Shown here piece by piece: positions 1-8,294 of a stretch of DNA of 64,000 bases (position 1 is its first letter; each line of letters begins with the position of its first letter). Origin of the DNA: Terrimonas ferruginea DSM 30193 (lineage in GTDB: Bacteria > Bacteroidota > Bacteroidia > Chitinophagales > Chitinophagaceae). The stretch spans positions 1 through 64,000 of the forward strand of contig NZ_AUDS01000026.1 of the NCBI RefSeq assembly GCF_000425585.1. Reading direction: 5' to 3'. The notes beneath the pieces were generated by a model. It had not been told where the DNA came from and made no database searches. It saw only the letters and a list, made by a program, of their open reading frames with translations. Made by a program: the position numbers and the translations under genes.

Positions 1-2
1 TG

Positions 3-320
3 AGTGTACGCCAGGATTTTTTTGCCCGCTTGTTCATGATGACCAGTGCGGCGGTACTGGCCTTTCCGGTGGAAGAGCGCTTGAAAAAAGAACAGGCCCA
101 AACCAGCAATAAGCACAAATACAAGGTCAATCGTACTAATACATTAGCCATCGTCAAATATCACTTGCATGTAATGGTGGTCAAAGGAATGGTTGTTCCA
201 TGTCTGAAAGCGATCGACAGTATACTGCTGAAAACAAAGGAAATTATCCGGCCAGCAAGACGCTTCCCCCGGAAACACCTCAAAAAAAAACCGCCAAACT
301 CAAACTATAAACACCTCTAA
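3..320 (+). CDS. IS4-type transposase, C-terminal fragment (cut by window edge)
   Basis: The frame is open from the first bases, so the gene begins outside the window and about 105 C-terminal residues are seen. The text VRQDFFARLFMMT, then AFPVEERLKKEQ, KVNRTNTLA and a basic end with IIRPARRFPRKH followed by a Lys/Pro-rich stretch and NYKHL matches my memory of the C-terminus of Bacteroidota IS4-family DDE transposases. The catalytic residues lie upstream and are not visible, so whether the element is intact cannot be judged. The sequence just after the stop (about 321-345) may hold the terminal repeat of the element; the other end is not available to compare. Confidence 0.7.
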   Translation, partial: SVRQDFFARLFMMTSAAVLAFPVEERLKKEQAQTSNKHKYKVNRTNTLAIVKYHLHVMVVKGMVVPCLKAIDSILLKTKEIIRPARRFPRKHLKKKPPNSNYKHL

Positions 321-337
321 AGCCTTAAGGAAACGAC

Positions 338-563
338 ATTGAATGGTGAATGGTGAATGGTGAATCGTCAATCGTCAATCGTGAATCGTCAATGGTGAAT
401 CGTCAATCGTGAATGGATTCGCCTTGATTCGTCCTCGGGGACCGAAACCTGGTGTATACTTACTACTTAAAACTTATTACTTCGGGCGGCTGTTTCACCT
501 TAGCCCGAAGTGTCGGGCCTTACGCCCTACGCCTTAAGCCTTAAACCTTAAACCTTACGCCTT
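338..563. repeat. Intergenic quasi-tandem oligonucleotide repeats and hairpin
   Basis: From about 338 to 415 the sequence is a run of 8-10-mers of the type GAATGGT and GAATCGTCAATCGT. It is followed by a TAAAACTTATTAC-like word and a hairpin with arms CTTCGGGC (480-487) and GCCCGAAG (503-510) containing GGCTGTTT. Then come repeats of CCTTAAACCTTACGCC up to the stop of the VWA gene. I see no gene here. The same word types recur in other gaps of the window. Confidence 0.75.
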
Positions 564-2186
564 CTACCTTTTTGACAAAGCAGGCACTGCTTCTACAAGG
601 CTGATAAACCCGCCACGAAAACCTTCAGGATCGGCTCCTTTGGCTCCACGGGCCAGTGATAACACCTGTTGCCAATTCGCCTGCTGGCGATAAGGCGATT
701 CGCGCAAGAGCAGGCCAAACTCGGCAACGGCTGCGGCAAAACGGAAATGATCGGAACTTTGTCGCCAGTTGAGCGGATCGTTGTACACAACGCGGCCCAG
801 TTCTTTAGCCTTTTCTTCGGAAGGATTTTTATAGCGGACCTTTACTGTCAGTAATTCGCCGGCATAACGGACGCCGTTATTGCTTTGTTGATAGCGGAGT
901 GAATCACTGCTTTTGAGAAAATCATTTTTTACACCAACCGGAATAATTTCATACAGTGCCGTAACGGTATGGCCACTCCCAATCTCACCCGCATCTTTTT
1001 CATCATTGCGAAAATCTGAAGCGGCCATCTTGCGGTTTTCATAACCGATGAGCCGGTAACCCTGTACACCGGCGGGATTAAATTCTACCTGGATCTTCAC
1101 ATCTTTTGCAATAGTGAACAGCGTACCGGCAAATTCGCTTACCAATAATTTACGTGCCTCACTAAGCTGATCGATGTAAGCATGATTACCATTTCCCTTA
1201 TCGGCCAGTTCCTGCATTTTACTGTCCTGGTAATTGCCTGTACCAAAACCAAGCACGGAAAGATACACACCGCTTTTACGTTCGTGCTCAATGAGGCGTA
1301 CCAGTTCATCTTCGCTGGAAACGCCTACATTGAAATCGCCGTCGGTGGCAATGATCACGCGGTTATTGCCTTCTTTCATGAATTGTTGCCGGGCAATTTT
1401 ATAGGCGAGTTCGATGCCTTCACCGCCGGCCGTGGAACCACCGGCATTGAGCCGGTCAATGGCATTGTGTATCTGCTGTTTGTTGTCGCCCGACGTTGCG
1501 GGTAATACCACACCGGCATTGCCGGCATAAGTAACGATCGCTACTCTGTCTGCAACGCGTAGCTGATCGGTCAATAAATGGAGCGAGGCTTGTACAAGGG
1601 GGAGTTTGTTCGGTTCATCCATCGAACCGGAAACATCAACAAGGAAAACAAGATTGGAAGGAGGCAGATCGGTGGTGGGGATTCTGCGTCCCTGTATGCC
1701 TACTTTGAGTAAACGATGCGATGCATTCCAGGGACAATCGGCCAGTTCGGTATGAATGGCAACGGGATGTTCGCCGGTTGGTTCGGGATAATTGTAGTCA
1801 AAATAATTGACGAGTTCTTCGATGCGTACGGCACCTGCCGGCGGCATGTTGCCGGATTCAAGAAAGCGGCGCACGTTACTGTAAGAAGCGCGGTCTACGT
1901 CTGCTGCAAAGGTCGATAACGGCTCTTGTCGCGGAGACAGAAAACTGTTTTCTTCGATGCTGGCATAACCTTCGCCATCAAAGAGTTCCTCATCTTTGAC
2001 AAGCGTCAATGCCTTTGCTTCATCTGTTGCAGGCTCGCCTGCGACGGGGCTTTGCAGAAGCGCATCTTCCCTGGTTTTGTACTGTGTGTTTGAAGTTGAT
2101 GATGGCTTATTGTTGCAACCGTAAGCCACCAGGCACAGCACGGGAATCAACACCCGTGCTGCACGCAGCTGGTGATAAATGTTCAT
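564..2186 (-). CDS. VWA-domain lipoprotein (YfbK-like)
   Basis: A 540-residue protein with a lipoprotein signal: a hydrophobic stretch ending VAYGC, with the lipidated Cys at residue 24. A conserved N-terminal region (FAADVDRASYSNVRRFL) precedes the von Willebrand A domain, whose metal-binding motif DVSGS is seen near residue 185 within LVFLVDVSGSMDEPNK. The C-terminal third resembles the DUF3520 region of YfbK-type proteins (FRFAAAVAEFGLLLRES). It is probably anchored in the envelope and binds a divalent metal and a protein partner; the partner is unknown. It stands alone, with repeat-rich gaps on both sides. Confidence 0.88.
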   Translation of the reverse strand: MNIYHQLRAARVLIPVLCLVAYGCNNKPSSTSNTQYKTREDALLQSPVAGEPATDEAKALTLVKDEELFDGEGYASIEENSFLSPRQEPLSTFAADVDRASYSNVRRFLESGNMPPAGAVRIEELVNYFDYNYPEPTGEHPVAIHTELADCPWNASHRLLKVGIQGRRIPTTDLPPSNLVFLVDVSGSMDEPNKLPLVQASLHLLTDQLRVADRVAIVTYAGNAGVVLPATSGDNKQQIHNAIDRLNAGGSTAGGEGIELAYKIARQQFMKEGNNRVIIATDGDFNVGVSSEDELVRLIEHERKSGVYLSVLGFGTGNYQDSKMQELADKGNGNHAYIDQLSEARKLLVSEFAGTLFTIAKDVKIQVEFNPAGVQGYRLIGYENRKMAASDFRNDEKDAGEIGSGHTVTALYEIIPVGVKNDFLKSSDSLRYQQSNNGVRYAGELLTVKVRYKNPSEEKAKELGRVVYNDPLNWRQSSDHFRFAAAVAEFGLLLRESPYRQQANWQQVLSLARGAKGADPEGFRGGFISLVEAVPALSKR

Positions 2187-2594
2187 GGCTATACTTACTT
2201 TATCAGTGATTAATAGATGCAGGAACAGAAAGATTTCATAAATGAGTGGTCAGTAATTTTATCACTGCACTGCATTTTCTTTCCGGGTTGTTCAGCGGAT
2301 GAAACGAAGTAACCGGTTACAGTTATATATACCCGGCATTGAAAAAGGTAACCCTTCCGCCGGAGGCGGAATATGTTAATTTGATGATTTGAAAATTTGC
2401 GCCCAAGTTCAGGGCTGGGCTTCGACCTGAGTTTGCACGAAGCCCCGGGCAAAGAGTATAACCAGTTGTAAGTAGTAGTTAGTTTGCGCCTTTGCACCTT
2501 ATGCGTCTTCACGTGAAAAGCCGACGAGGCCCACGCAACGTGATAACTTCGAGAGCCTCGTCATCATTCAAACTTTTGACTTTTGAATTTTGAC
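2187..2594. other. 408-bp intergenic region with small hairpins, no gene supported
   Basis: This gap separates the EVE gene (whose stop is at its right) from the VWA gene (whose start is at its left). It contains a short inverted repeat TTCCGCC-GGA-GGCGGAA near 2356-2372 and GGGCTTCG/CGAAGCCC arms near 2425-2460. A wider pair GACGAGGC/GCCTCGTC near 2523-2565 sits just downstream of the EVE stop on the minus strand and may help terminate it. A 100-codon open frame (2210-2512, minus) has no recognisable features and covers these hairpins, so I do not call it. Confidence 0.5.
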
Positions 2595-3005
2595 TTACTT
2601 CCCTTTGGCGAGTTCCATCACAATCTCCCACTCTTCCTCTGTTACCGGTTGAACGGACAATCTGCCCAGCCGCACAAGCGCCATGTCGGCGAGACGTTTA
2701 TCGGCTTTTATCGTAGCGAGTGAAACGGGATGTTTTAATTTTTTATGCGGAGCAAAATCAACAGCCGACCATGTGTCTTCGGTGGAGGTAGGATCCTGGT
2801 AGGCTTCTTTTACCACTTTGGCAATGCCAACGATCTCCGTGCCTTCATTGCTGTGATAGAAAAAAGCTAGATCACCCTTCTTCATCGCACGCAGGTTATT
2901 CCGCGCGGCATAATTGCGGACACCATCCCAAAAAGTTTTTCCGTCTTTTTCAAATTGCTCCCAACTGTACTTGAACGGTTCCGATTTGATGAGCCAGTAT
3001 GCCAT
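2595..3005 (-). CDS. EVE domain-containing protein
   Basis: A 136-residue protein starting MAYWLIKSEPFKYSW, the standard opening of EVE-domain proteins. The pocket-region text DGVRNYAARNNLRAMKKGD and FFYHSNEG follows, then IVGIAKVVKEAYQDP. EVE domains belong to the PUA-like fold and are thought to bind modified bases in nucleic acids; the ligand here is not known. The frame is open 25 codons further upstream, but homologues begin at this Met and the extra residues look unlike protein. The length fits the family. Confidence 0.92.
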   Translation of the reverse strand: MAYWLIKSEPFKYSWEQFEKDGKTFWDGVRNYAARNNLRAMKKGDLAFFYHSNEGTEIVGIAKVVKEAYQDPTSTEDTWSAVDFAPHKKLKHPVSLATIKADKRLADMALVRLGRLSVQPVTEEEWEIVMELAKGK

Positions 3006-3149
3006 ACGATAAAAGGTGTTTTGCGGATTTAAAAATTGAATCAATTTATAAAAATAAAAAATCGCCGGATAAAAAACCAAACGATTCTGTTTCGCCGTAA
3101 TTGATGCAGTAAACTGGTTTCAAAAAACCATTCCAAAAAAATAACAGTT

Positions 3150-3704
3150 ATGAAAAAGCTCAGAACACTTATGCTGGCAGCCGCTTCACTGCTGATGCTG
3201 CATACAGCTAACGCCCAGAAAGAAAAAACAGTTGAAGTAGGTGGTGCCCCCATGTACCCTTCAAAAAACATCGTTGAGAATGCGGTTAATTCCAAAGACC
3301 ACACTACGCTCGTAGCAGCCGTAAAAGCTGCAGGGCTGGTAGAAACCCTCCAGGGTCCAGGTCCTTTCACTGTATTTGCTCCTACCAATGCAGCTTTCGA
3401 CCGTCTGCCTGCCGGTACTGTTGAGTCGCTGGTTAAACCTGAAAACAAGGCGAAACTGACAGGCATCCTTACCTATCACGTGGTAGCTGGCAAACTCGAT
3501 TCAAAAACACTGGAAAAATGGGCAGCAAAAAATAACGGAACAGCCGAACTGAAAACGGTTGCCGGCGGAAAGCTGTGGGTAATGAAAAAAGACGGAAAAT
3601 GGTGGGTAAAAGATGAAAAAGGTGGCGTAGCTGAGATCACCATACCTAATGTGTATCAAAGCAATGGAGTGATCCACGTGATCGACCATGTGCTGATGCC
3701 ATAA
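3150..3704 (+). CDS. Fasciclin (FAS1) domain secreted protein
   Basis: 184 residues with a Sec signal peptide (MKKLRTLMLAAASLLML, cleaved near ANAQ). One FAS1 domain fills the rest, with the H1 box VFAPTNAAFDRLP and the H2 box NGVIHVIDHVLMP, and the YHVVAGK element between them. An insertion containing many Lys, Trp and Gly residues (about 125-155) separates the middle strands. FAS1 proteins mediate adhesion or matrix binding; here it is likely periplasmic or extracellular. It is a single gene on the plus strand, facing the LutA-like gene. Confidence 0.92.
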   Translation: MKKLRTLMLAAASLLMLHTANAQKEKTVEVGGAPMYPSKNIVENAVNSKDHTTLVAAVKAAGLVETLQGPGPFTVFAPTNAAFDRLPAGTVESLVKPENKAKLTGILTYHVVAGKLDSKTLEKWAAKNNGTAELKTVAGGKLWVMKKDGKWWVKDEKGGVAEITIPNVYQSNGVIHVIDHVLMP

Positions 3705-3839
3705 TTTTTTTACCGAATGGAAAACCGGCTGTTATCCGGTTACGTATTTAGTTATAGAGGACGTTTTTAATTCATACCCCTGAAAACCCGTAACCCGAAA
3801 ACACCTGTCCAATAAACGAGTTTCCATTTAGGGCAAACC

Positions 3840-3874
3840 AGGCCGGTGCTCCGCAAGGACGCCGGCCCTTTTTT
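3840..3874 (+). terminator. Possible terminator after the fasciclin gene
   Basis: A GC-rich imperfect hairpin (GGCCGGTGCTCC / GGACGCCGGCC) is followed by a run of six T on the plus strand. It lies about 140 bases past the fasciclin stop, which is far, so the call is tentative. Confidence 0.5.
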
Positions 3875-3876
3875 AC

Positions 3877-3980
3877 AATGTGGAAATGTGAAAATATGTA
3901 AATGTGAAAATGAAACAGCCGGGTGACTCATTTTCACATCAACACGCCGAAGGCGTGACACATCTTCACATTTCCACATT
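3877..3980. repeat. Branched inverted repeat (16-bp outer stem, two inner hairpins)
   Basis: The outer arms AATGTGGAAATGTGAA (3877-3892) and TTCACATTTCCACATT (3965-3980) are perfect complements. They enclose a second inverted repeat (ATGTGAAAATGA 3902-3913 with TCATTTTCACAT 3928-3939) and a short hairpin CACGCC-GAA-GGCGTG (3943-3957). The element fills the gap between two convergent genes. A further hairpin CGCCGCC/GGCGGCG (3982-3998) touches the stop of the next gene. It could act as a two-way terminator or be a small mobile repeat. Confidence 0.7.
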
Positions 3981-4000
3981 TCGCCGCCTCCGGCGGCGAG

Positions 4001-4720
4001 TTACCAGCCACTCGCCAGTACATCCGCCAGGTGCATGGCTTTCAGATCGTAGCCTTTGTTTTTAATATAACCATCGAGGTGCATGAGGCACGACATGTCT
4101 GTAGAGATGAGATAACGCGCATCTGTGGCCAGTGCGTTCTCCACCTTCTGCTCTCCCATTCCTACCGAGATCGCTTCAAATTTCACGGCAAATGTGCCAC
4201 CGAAACCACAACAGGTTTCCACATCATTCATTTCTGTTATTTCCAGTCCTTTCACTTTCGACAGTAACTGACGTGGTTCGGTTTTGATGCGGCATTCGCG
4301 CAGTCCTGCACAGCTATCGTGATACGTGGCCTTGCCTGGCAACGATGCGCCTACGTCTTCCACCTTCAGCACCTTGATCATGAATTCGGAGAATTCGAAA
4401 AGACGGTTACCGAGGTCCTTCACCTGGTTGTGTAAAGAAGAGTTATCAAACAGCTTGGTGTAGTAGTTGCGCACAAAGCCTACGCAACTTGCACTCGGCG
4501 CCACGATGTAATCGGTGCCGCTGAAGTCTTTTAAAAACTTGGTACAAACACTGCGCGATTCGTCCCAGAAACCGGCATTGAAAGCCGGCTGGCCGCAACA
4601 GGTCTGGTTGGCATTATAACTTACGGTGCAGCCGGCTTTCTCCAGCACTTTCACCATATTAAAAGCTGTTTCGGGGAAAAGCTGGTCCACGAAACAGGGA
4701 ATAAAAAGTTGTACGTTCAT
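4001..4720 (-). CDS. (Fe-S)-binding protein, LutA/YkgE family
   Basis: A 239-residue cytosolic protein with two cysteine-rich CCG modules: QTCCGQPAFN near residue 42 and ETCCGFGGTF near residue 173, plus the YHDSCAGLREC segment. This two-CCG layout and length match LutA/YkgE, one of the three parts of the LutABC lactate-oxidising system, which resembles the Fe-S subunits of heterodisulfide reductases and glycolate oxidase. No lutB or lutC is next to it here, so the substrate is open. It is followed on the left by the branched repeat and preceded by ribH. Confidence 0.88.
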   Translation of the reverse strand: MNVQLFIPCFVDQLFPETAFNMVKVLEKAGCTVSYNANQTCCGQPAFNAGFWDESRSVCTKFLKDFSGTDYIVAPSASCVGFVRNYYTKLFDNSSLHNQVKDLGNRLFEFSEFMIKVLKVEDVGASLPGKATYHDSCAGLRECRIKTEPRQLLSKVKGLEITEMNDVETCCGFGGTFAVKFEAISVGMGEQKVENALATDARYLISTDMSCLMHLDGYIKNKGYDLKAMHLADVLASGW

Positions 4721-4759
4721 AAAACCGTCTTGCGGAATTTATCAATGCTGTTGATCCAC

Positions 4760-5257
4760 TCAGAAAGGCAGTTGTCCCGTCAACCCAATCATCTTGATTG
4801 CGGTGATAGCTGCTTCTTCACCTTTGTGGCCGTGGATACCACCGGTTCTTTCATGTGCCTGTTGCTCATTTCCAACCGTCAGCACGCCAAAGATCACGGG
4901 TACCGGCAAGGTAAGGTTTAATTGGAGAACACCATCCGTTACTGCCCTGCACACGTATTCGAAGTGCGGCGTATCGCCACGGATAACGGTGCCGAGGGTA
5001 ATGAAAGCATCGGGCTTTTTGCCGATGTCGGCACTGTCCCATATCTTCTTTACTGCGAAAGGAATTTCAACGGCTCCCGGAACACTCACGCGGATGATTT
5101 GCGCCACGCCATTGGCCTGCAGCACACGTATCGCTCCTTTTTCCAGTTCGTCTACGATGGCTGCGTTCCATTCGGTTTTAACCAAAACGACACAGGCATC
5201 CTTTTTCAGAATGCCTGTATCGAGATGTAATAATTTACTGTTAGCTACATCTGCCAT
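4760..5257 (-). CDS. ribH: 6,7-dimethyl-8-ribityllumazine synthase
   Basis: 165 residues. It joins 5-amino-6-ribitylaminouracil with 3,4-dihydroxybutanone phosphate, the next-to-last step of riboflavin synthesis. Active-site signatures are PGAVEIPFAVKK, GTVIRGDTPHFEYVC and HERTGGIHGHKGEEA (the catalytic His region DTPHFE is intact). Length fits the icosahedral-type lumazine synthases. It sits 36 bases downstream of a TPR membrane protein gene on the same strand, so the two may be co-transcribed. No riboflavin riboswitch was seen in the short gap. Confidence 0.96.
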   Translation of the reverse strand: MADVANSKLLHLDTGILKKDACVVLVKTEWNAAIVDELEKGAIRVLQANGVAQIIRVSVPGAVEIPFAVKKIWDSADIGKKPDAFITLGTVIRGDTPHFEYVCRAVTDGVLQLNLTLPVPVIFGVLTVGNEQQAHERTGGIHGHKGEEAAITAIKMIGLTGQLPF

Positions 5258-5293
5258 GGTCTCGTCTTATTGTTTTAGCGAAGCCTGAACGGA

Positions 5294-5983
5294 TTATTCG
5301 GCGTCGTACACACCCAGTTGAGCCAGGTAAGTGTCAACCGTATAACCGGCGGGCGTACGCGGGTATTTTGTCTTCAGTTCTTTGTACAGTTCGATGGCCT
5401 GCTCCGGCTTGTTGAGTACGCGCTGAGCCAGGTAAGCGGCGCTGAACAATGCATCGGATGCGCTGAATGCGTCGCCGTCGAATTCGCGGGCGGCTTTTTT
5501 GTAATAGTCAAATGCTTCTGCAGCACTGCCTTTATCACCATAAGCATCACCGAGCAGTTTGTATGCGCGTGCCTGTACCTGTTTTGAATCGCTGTCGAAG
5601 TCTTTCAGGTATTTGATCGCTTTATCGTTGTCCTTCAGCTTAACGTATGCGCTGCCGGCCATGAATTTGGCCAGGTTAGCGGCTTTGGTACCGTCGTAGC
5701 GGGAGATCACTTTCAACAGACCCATGTTGGCACCGTCGCCGTTCAGGGCCAGGTTCAGCGAATCCATGCGCCAGTACTCTTCGGCTTTGAACATTTTCTG
5801 GGCAGCTTCCTGCTCTTTTGGTTTCTTAACAAATTGCTGGTAAGCAAACCATCCGCCACCCAGCAGCACCACGGCTACGAATACGATGGAAATTACCTTA
5901 CTGTTTCTCTGCCAAAAATCTTTGGCCTTGGCAATTGCGACCTCGCCACTGTCCACACCCTGCACGTTTTTCTTGTCTGACAT
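5294..5983 (-). CDS. TPR-repeat membrane protein (YfgM-like)
   Basis: 229 residues with a cytoplasmic N-terminus, one transmembrane segment at about residues 29-50 (VISIVFVAVVLLGGGWFAY), and a C-terminal part made of TPR-like helices with repeated A/G-Y-Y-K patterns (AEAFDYYKKAAREFDGD, AIELYKELKTKYPRTPAGY). This resembles the tetratricopeptide YfgM family linked to the Sec translocon and periplasmic chaperones. The exact partner is not known here. It lies between pdhA and ribH, all on the minus strand. Confidence 0.82.
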   Translation of the reverse strand: MSDKKNVQGVDSGEVAIAKAKDFWQRNSKVISIVFVAVVLLGGGWFAYQQFVKKPKEQEAAQKMFKAEEYWRMDSLNLALNGDGANMGLLKVISRYDGTKAANLAKFMAGSAYVKLKDNDKAIKYLKDFDSDSKQVQARAYKLLGDAYGDKGSAAEAFDYYKKAAREFDGDAFSASDALFSAAYLAQRVLNKPEQAIELYKELKTKYPRTPAGYTVDTYLAQLGVYDAE

Positions 5984-6049
5984 TTTTGTTTTGGTTAGTT
6001 AATGATGACTGAATGCGTATCCGCTTCCGCGGCCCTCCATCCTGGTTAG

Positions 6050-7045
6050 TTAGTCTACGATGAAGGGATAGTTTTGGTCTACGTAAATATCTTTCAATAC
6101 TTCGCTGTCGTCCGGCCATGGGCTTTCTTCAGCAAATTTCACTGAGTTGTTCACCACTGCGTCGATGCGTTCATCGATCACTTTCAGGTCTTCCTCTGTA
6201 GCGAATTTATTTTCCAGGATCGTGTGCATCACCTGTGCGATGGGGTCTTTGGAACGGTACTCTTCTACTTCTTCTTTGGTACGGTATTTCTGAGGATCGC
6301 TGATGGAGTGACCTTTGTAACGATAGGTTTTGATTTCTATCAGGGTTGGTCCGCCGCCTTCGCGTGCTCTTTTCACCGCACGGCTGATGCCTTCGTGTAC
6401 GGTTTCAGCGCTCATACCGTCAAACATATCGGCCGGCATTTCGTATGCGTCCGCCAGTTTGTAGATATCGGTTACGTTGGATGTACGCTCTACCGAGGTA
6501 CCCATCGCATAGTTGTTGTTTTCGCAGATGTAGATCACCGGCAGCTTCCACAGCATCGCCAGGTTAAATGATTCGTGCAGGATACCCTGGCGGGCAGCGC
6601 CATCGCCAAAATAACACAGCACCACATTGTCAGTGCCGCGGTATTTTTCGGCAAATGCCAGGCCGGTACCCGTACCGATCTGCGCGCCCACGATACCATG
6701 ACCACCGTAAAAGTTCTCTTTTTTACCAAAGAAGTGCATACTACCGCCCTTTCCTTTGGCACAACCTGTGGCCTTGCCGTACAGTTCAGCCATACAGCTG
6801 TCGGCAGAAATGCCTTTTGCCAGCGCCAGCCCGTGGTCACGGTAAGCGGTGATGAACAGGTCTTCTGCACGGGTAGCGGTCATACAACCCGCAGCGATGG
6901 CTTCCTGGCCCACATAGGCGTGGAAAAAGCCACGGATTTTGCCTTCCATTTTATATTTTTCTTCGGCCATCAGTTCAAACTGACGGATCAACTGCATTAA
7001 CTCGTACCAGTACAGGTAGGTCTCTTTAGAAAATTTTGTGGCCAC
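6050..7045 (-). CDS. pdhA: Pyruvate dehydrogenase E1 component, alpha subunit
   Basis: About 331 residues from a GTG start giving VATKFSKETYLYWYELM, the usual start of Bacteroidota E1-alpha. The frame is open further upstream, but that extension runs into the recF leader and does not look like protein. The thiamine diphosphate motif is seen as FGDGAARQG followed by ENNNYAMGT, and the phosphorylation-loop region YRYKGHSISDP is present. It decarboxylates pyruvate and passes the acetyl group to E2. The beta subunit is not adjacent, so the E1 beta gene is presumably elsewhere, as is common in this group. Confidence 0.94.
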   Translation of the reverse strand: MATKFSKETYLYWYELMQLIRQFELMAEEKYKMEGKIRGFFHAYVGQEAIAAGCMTATRAEDLFITAYRDHGLALAKGISADSCMAELYGKATGCAKGKGGSMHFFGKKENFYGGHGIVGAQIGTGTGLAFAEKYRGTDNVVLCYFGDGAARQGILHESFNLAMLWKLPVIYICENNNYAMGTSVERTSNVTDIYKLADAYEMPADMFDGMSAETVHEGISRAVKRAREGGGPTLIEIKTYRYKGHSISDPQKYRTKEEVEEYRSKDPIAQVMHTILENKFATEEDLKVIDERIDAVVNNSVKFAEESPWPDDSEVLKDIYVDQNYPFIVD

Positions 7046-7169
7046 CGGCGTTGAATTTTGTGGGTTTAACCGTTTTAAACGGGAGGCAAAAATAAGGGAA
7101 AGAATGGAATTATCCACCCAAATCGGTCCTGCCCTTTCCCGGCAGCCTAAGCGGCTGTCCGTGCAGCAG

Positions 7170-7201
7170 TTGGACAGTTTTGCGGCCGGTCGCTTATCTT
7201 G
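7170..7201 (+). promoter_or_regulatory. Candidate recF promoter
   Basis: TTG at 7170-7172, then 22 bases, then TATCTTG at 7195-7201, which is close to the Bacteroidota -33/-7 pattern (TTG and TAnnTTTG). It lies only 8 bases before the recF ATG, which would give an almost leaderless mRNA, so the call is weak. Confidence 0.35.
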
Positions 7202-7208
7202 CAGTCCC

Positions 7209-8294
7209 ATGCTGTTTTTCCGGGCTATATCACTCCTTCAATTTAAGAACTATACCAACCGCGCTTTCGAGTTTAACGAGGCGGTTACCGGTATTTGCGG
7301 CAACAATGGCCAGGGAAAGACCAACCTGCTGGATGCCCTGCATTATCTCTGTTTTACCAAAAGCTATTTTTCCCGCACCGACGGCCATGCAGTACAGGAA
7401 GGCCAGAAAGGCTTCCGCATCGAAGGAAGGGTGAGTTTAAACGAAAAACAGGAAAAAGCCGTCTGTGTGCTCCGCGAAACCGGCAAAAAGGAATTTTCGG
7501 TCAACGACCAGCCTTATGACAAGTTTTCCCATCATATCGGCCGTTATCCCTGCGTGATCATTGCGCCGGACGATGCGGTGCTCGTAACCGGTGGCAGCGA
7601 GGAACGCCGCAAATTCATCGATTCGTTGTTGTCGCAGGCCGACGCCACCTACCTGCAGCACCTCATCAGCTATACCAAGATCCTGCAGCAACGCAACTCG
7701 CTGCTCAAATCTTTCGCCGAAACCGGCCAGCGCAATTTTGCCCTGCTCGATGTGCTCGACGAACAACTACTGAAGCCGGGGCAATATATTTTTGAAAAAA
7801 GAAAGGATTTCCTGATTTCGTTCCTGCCCGCGGTAAGGCATACCTACCACGAAATCGCACAGCAACCGGAAGATCTCCGGCTCGTTTATGAAAGCCAGTT
7901 ACTGGAAAATAACCTGGCCGAATGCCTGCAGGCTTCCCGTCAGAAAGATCTTTATGCCGCTCGCACCACGGCCGGACCCCACCGCGACGAACTGGAGATC
8001 AGCCTCGGCGCACAGCCTTTTAAACAGATCGCTTCGCAGGGTCAGCGTAAAAGCCTGCTGTTTGCCCTCAAGCTGACGGAAATGGATGTGCTTAAAGAGG
8101 AAAAAGGTTTCCCTCCGCTCCTGCTGCTCGATGATGTATTTGAAAAACTTGATGAGTCGAGGATCAGCAACCTGCTGCAGCGCGTTTGCCGCGATAATGC
8201 AGGACAGGTTTTTATTACGGATACCAACGAAGAAAGATTGAAAAAACACCTCGACGACCTCGCCATTGCGCACCAGATCATCACCCTGCGTTAA
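7209..8294 (+). CDS. recF: DNA replication and repair protein RecF
   Basis: 361 residues. RecF is an ABC-type ATPase that helps load RecA at single-strand gaps with RecO and RecR. Walker A is GNNGQGKTN near residue 30, the ABC signature is SQGQRKSLLFALKL near 275, and Walker B is PPLLLLDDVFEKLD near 305. I start at the ATG giving MLFFRAISLLQFKNY because RecF proteins begin there; the open frame continues upstream over the pdhA start. The stop overlaps the stop of the convergent kinase gene within the four bases TTAA. Confidence 0.95.
   Translation: MLFFRAISLLQFKNYTNRAFEFNEAVTGICGNNGQGKTNLLDALHYLCFTKSYFSRTDGHAVQEGQKGFRIEGRVSLNEKQEKAVCVLRETGKKEFSVNDQPYDKFSHHIGRYPCVIIAPDDAVLVTGGSEERRKFIDSLLSQADATYLQHLISYTKILQQRNSLLKSFAETGQRNFALLDVLDEQLLKPGQYIFEKRKDFLISFLPAVRHTYHEIAQQPEDLRLVYESQLLENNLAECLQASRQKDLYAARTTAGPHRDELEISLGAQPFKQIASQGQRKSLLFALKLTEMDVLKEEKGFPPLLLLDDVFEKLDESRISNLLQRVCRDNAGQVFITDTNEERLKKHLDDLAIAHQIITLR

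Noticed and set aside
2210-2512. 100-codon minus-strand gene
   Set aside because: It covers several hairpins and shows no family text; it is probably chance.
3722-3744. Terminator directly after the fasciclin gene
   Set aside because: The stem AACCGG/CCGGTT is short and no T run follows; the stronger hairpin is at 3840-3874.
7046-7210. Longer pdhA start 55 codons upstream
   Set aside because: The extra residues are unlike any E1-alpha N-terminus and the stretch overlaps the recF start region; the GTG at 7045 begins the conserved protein.
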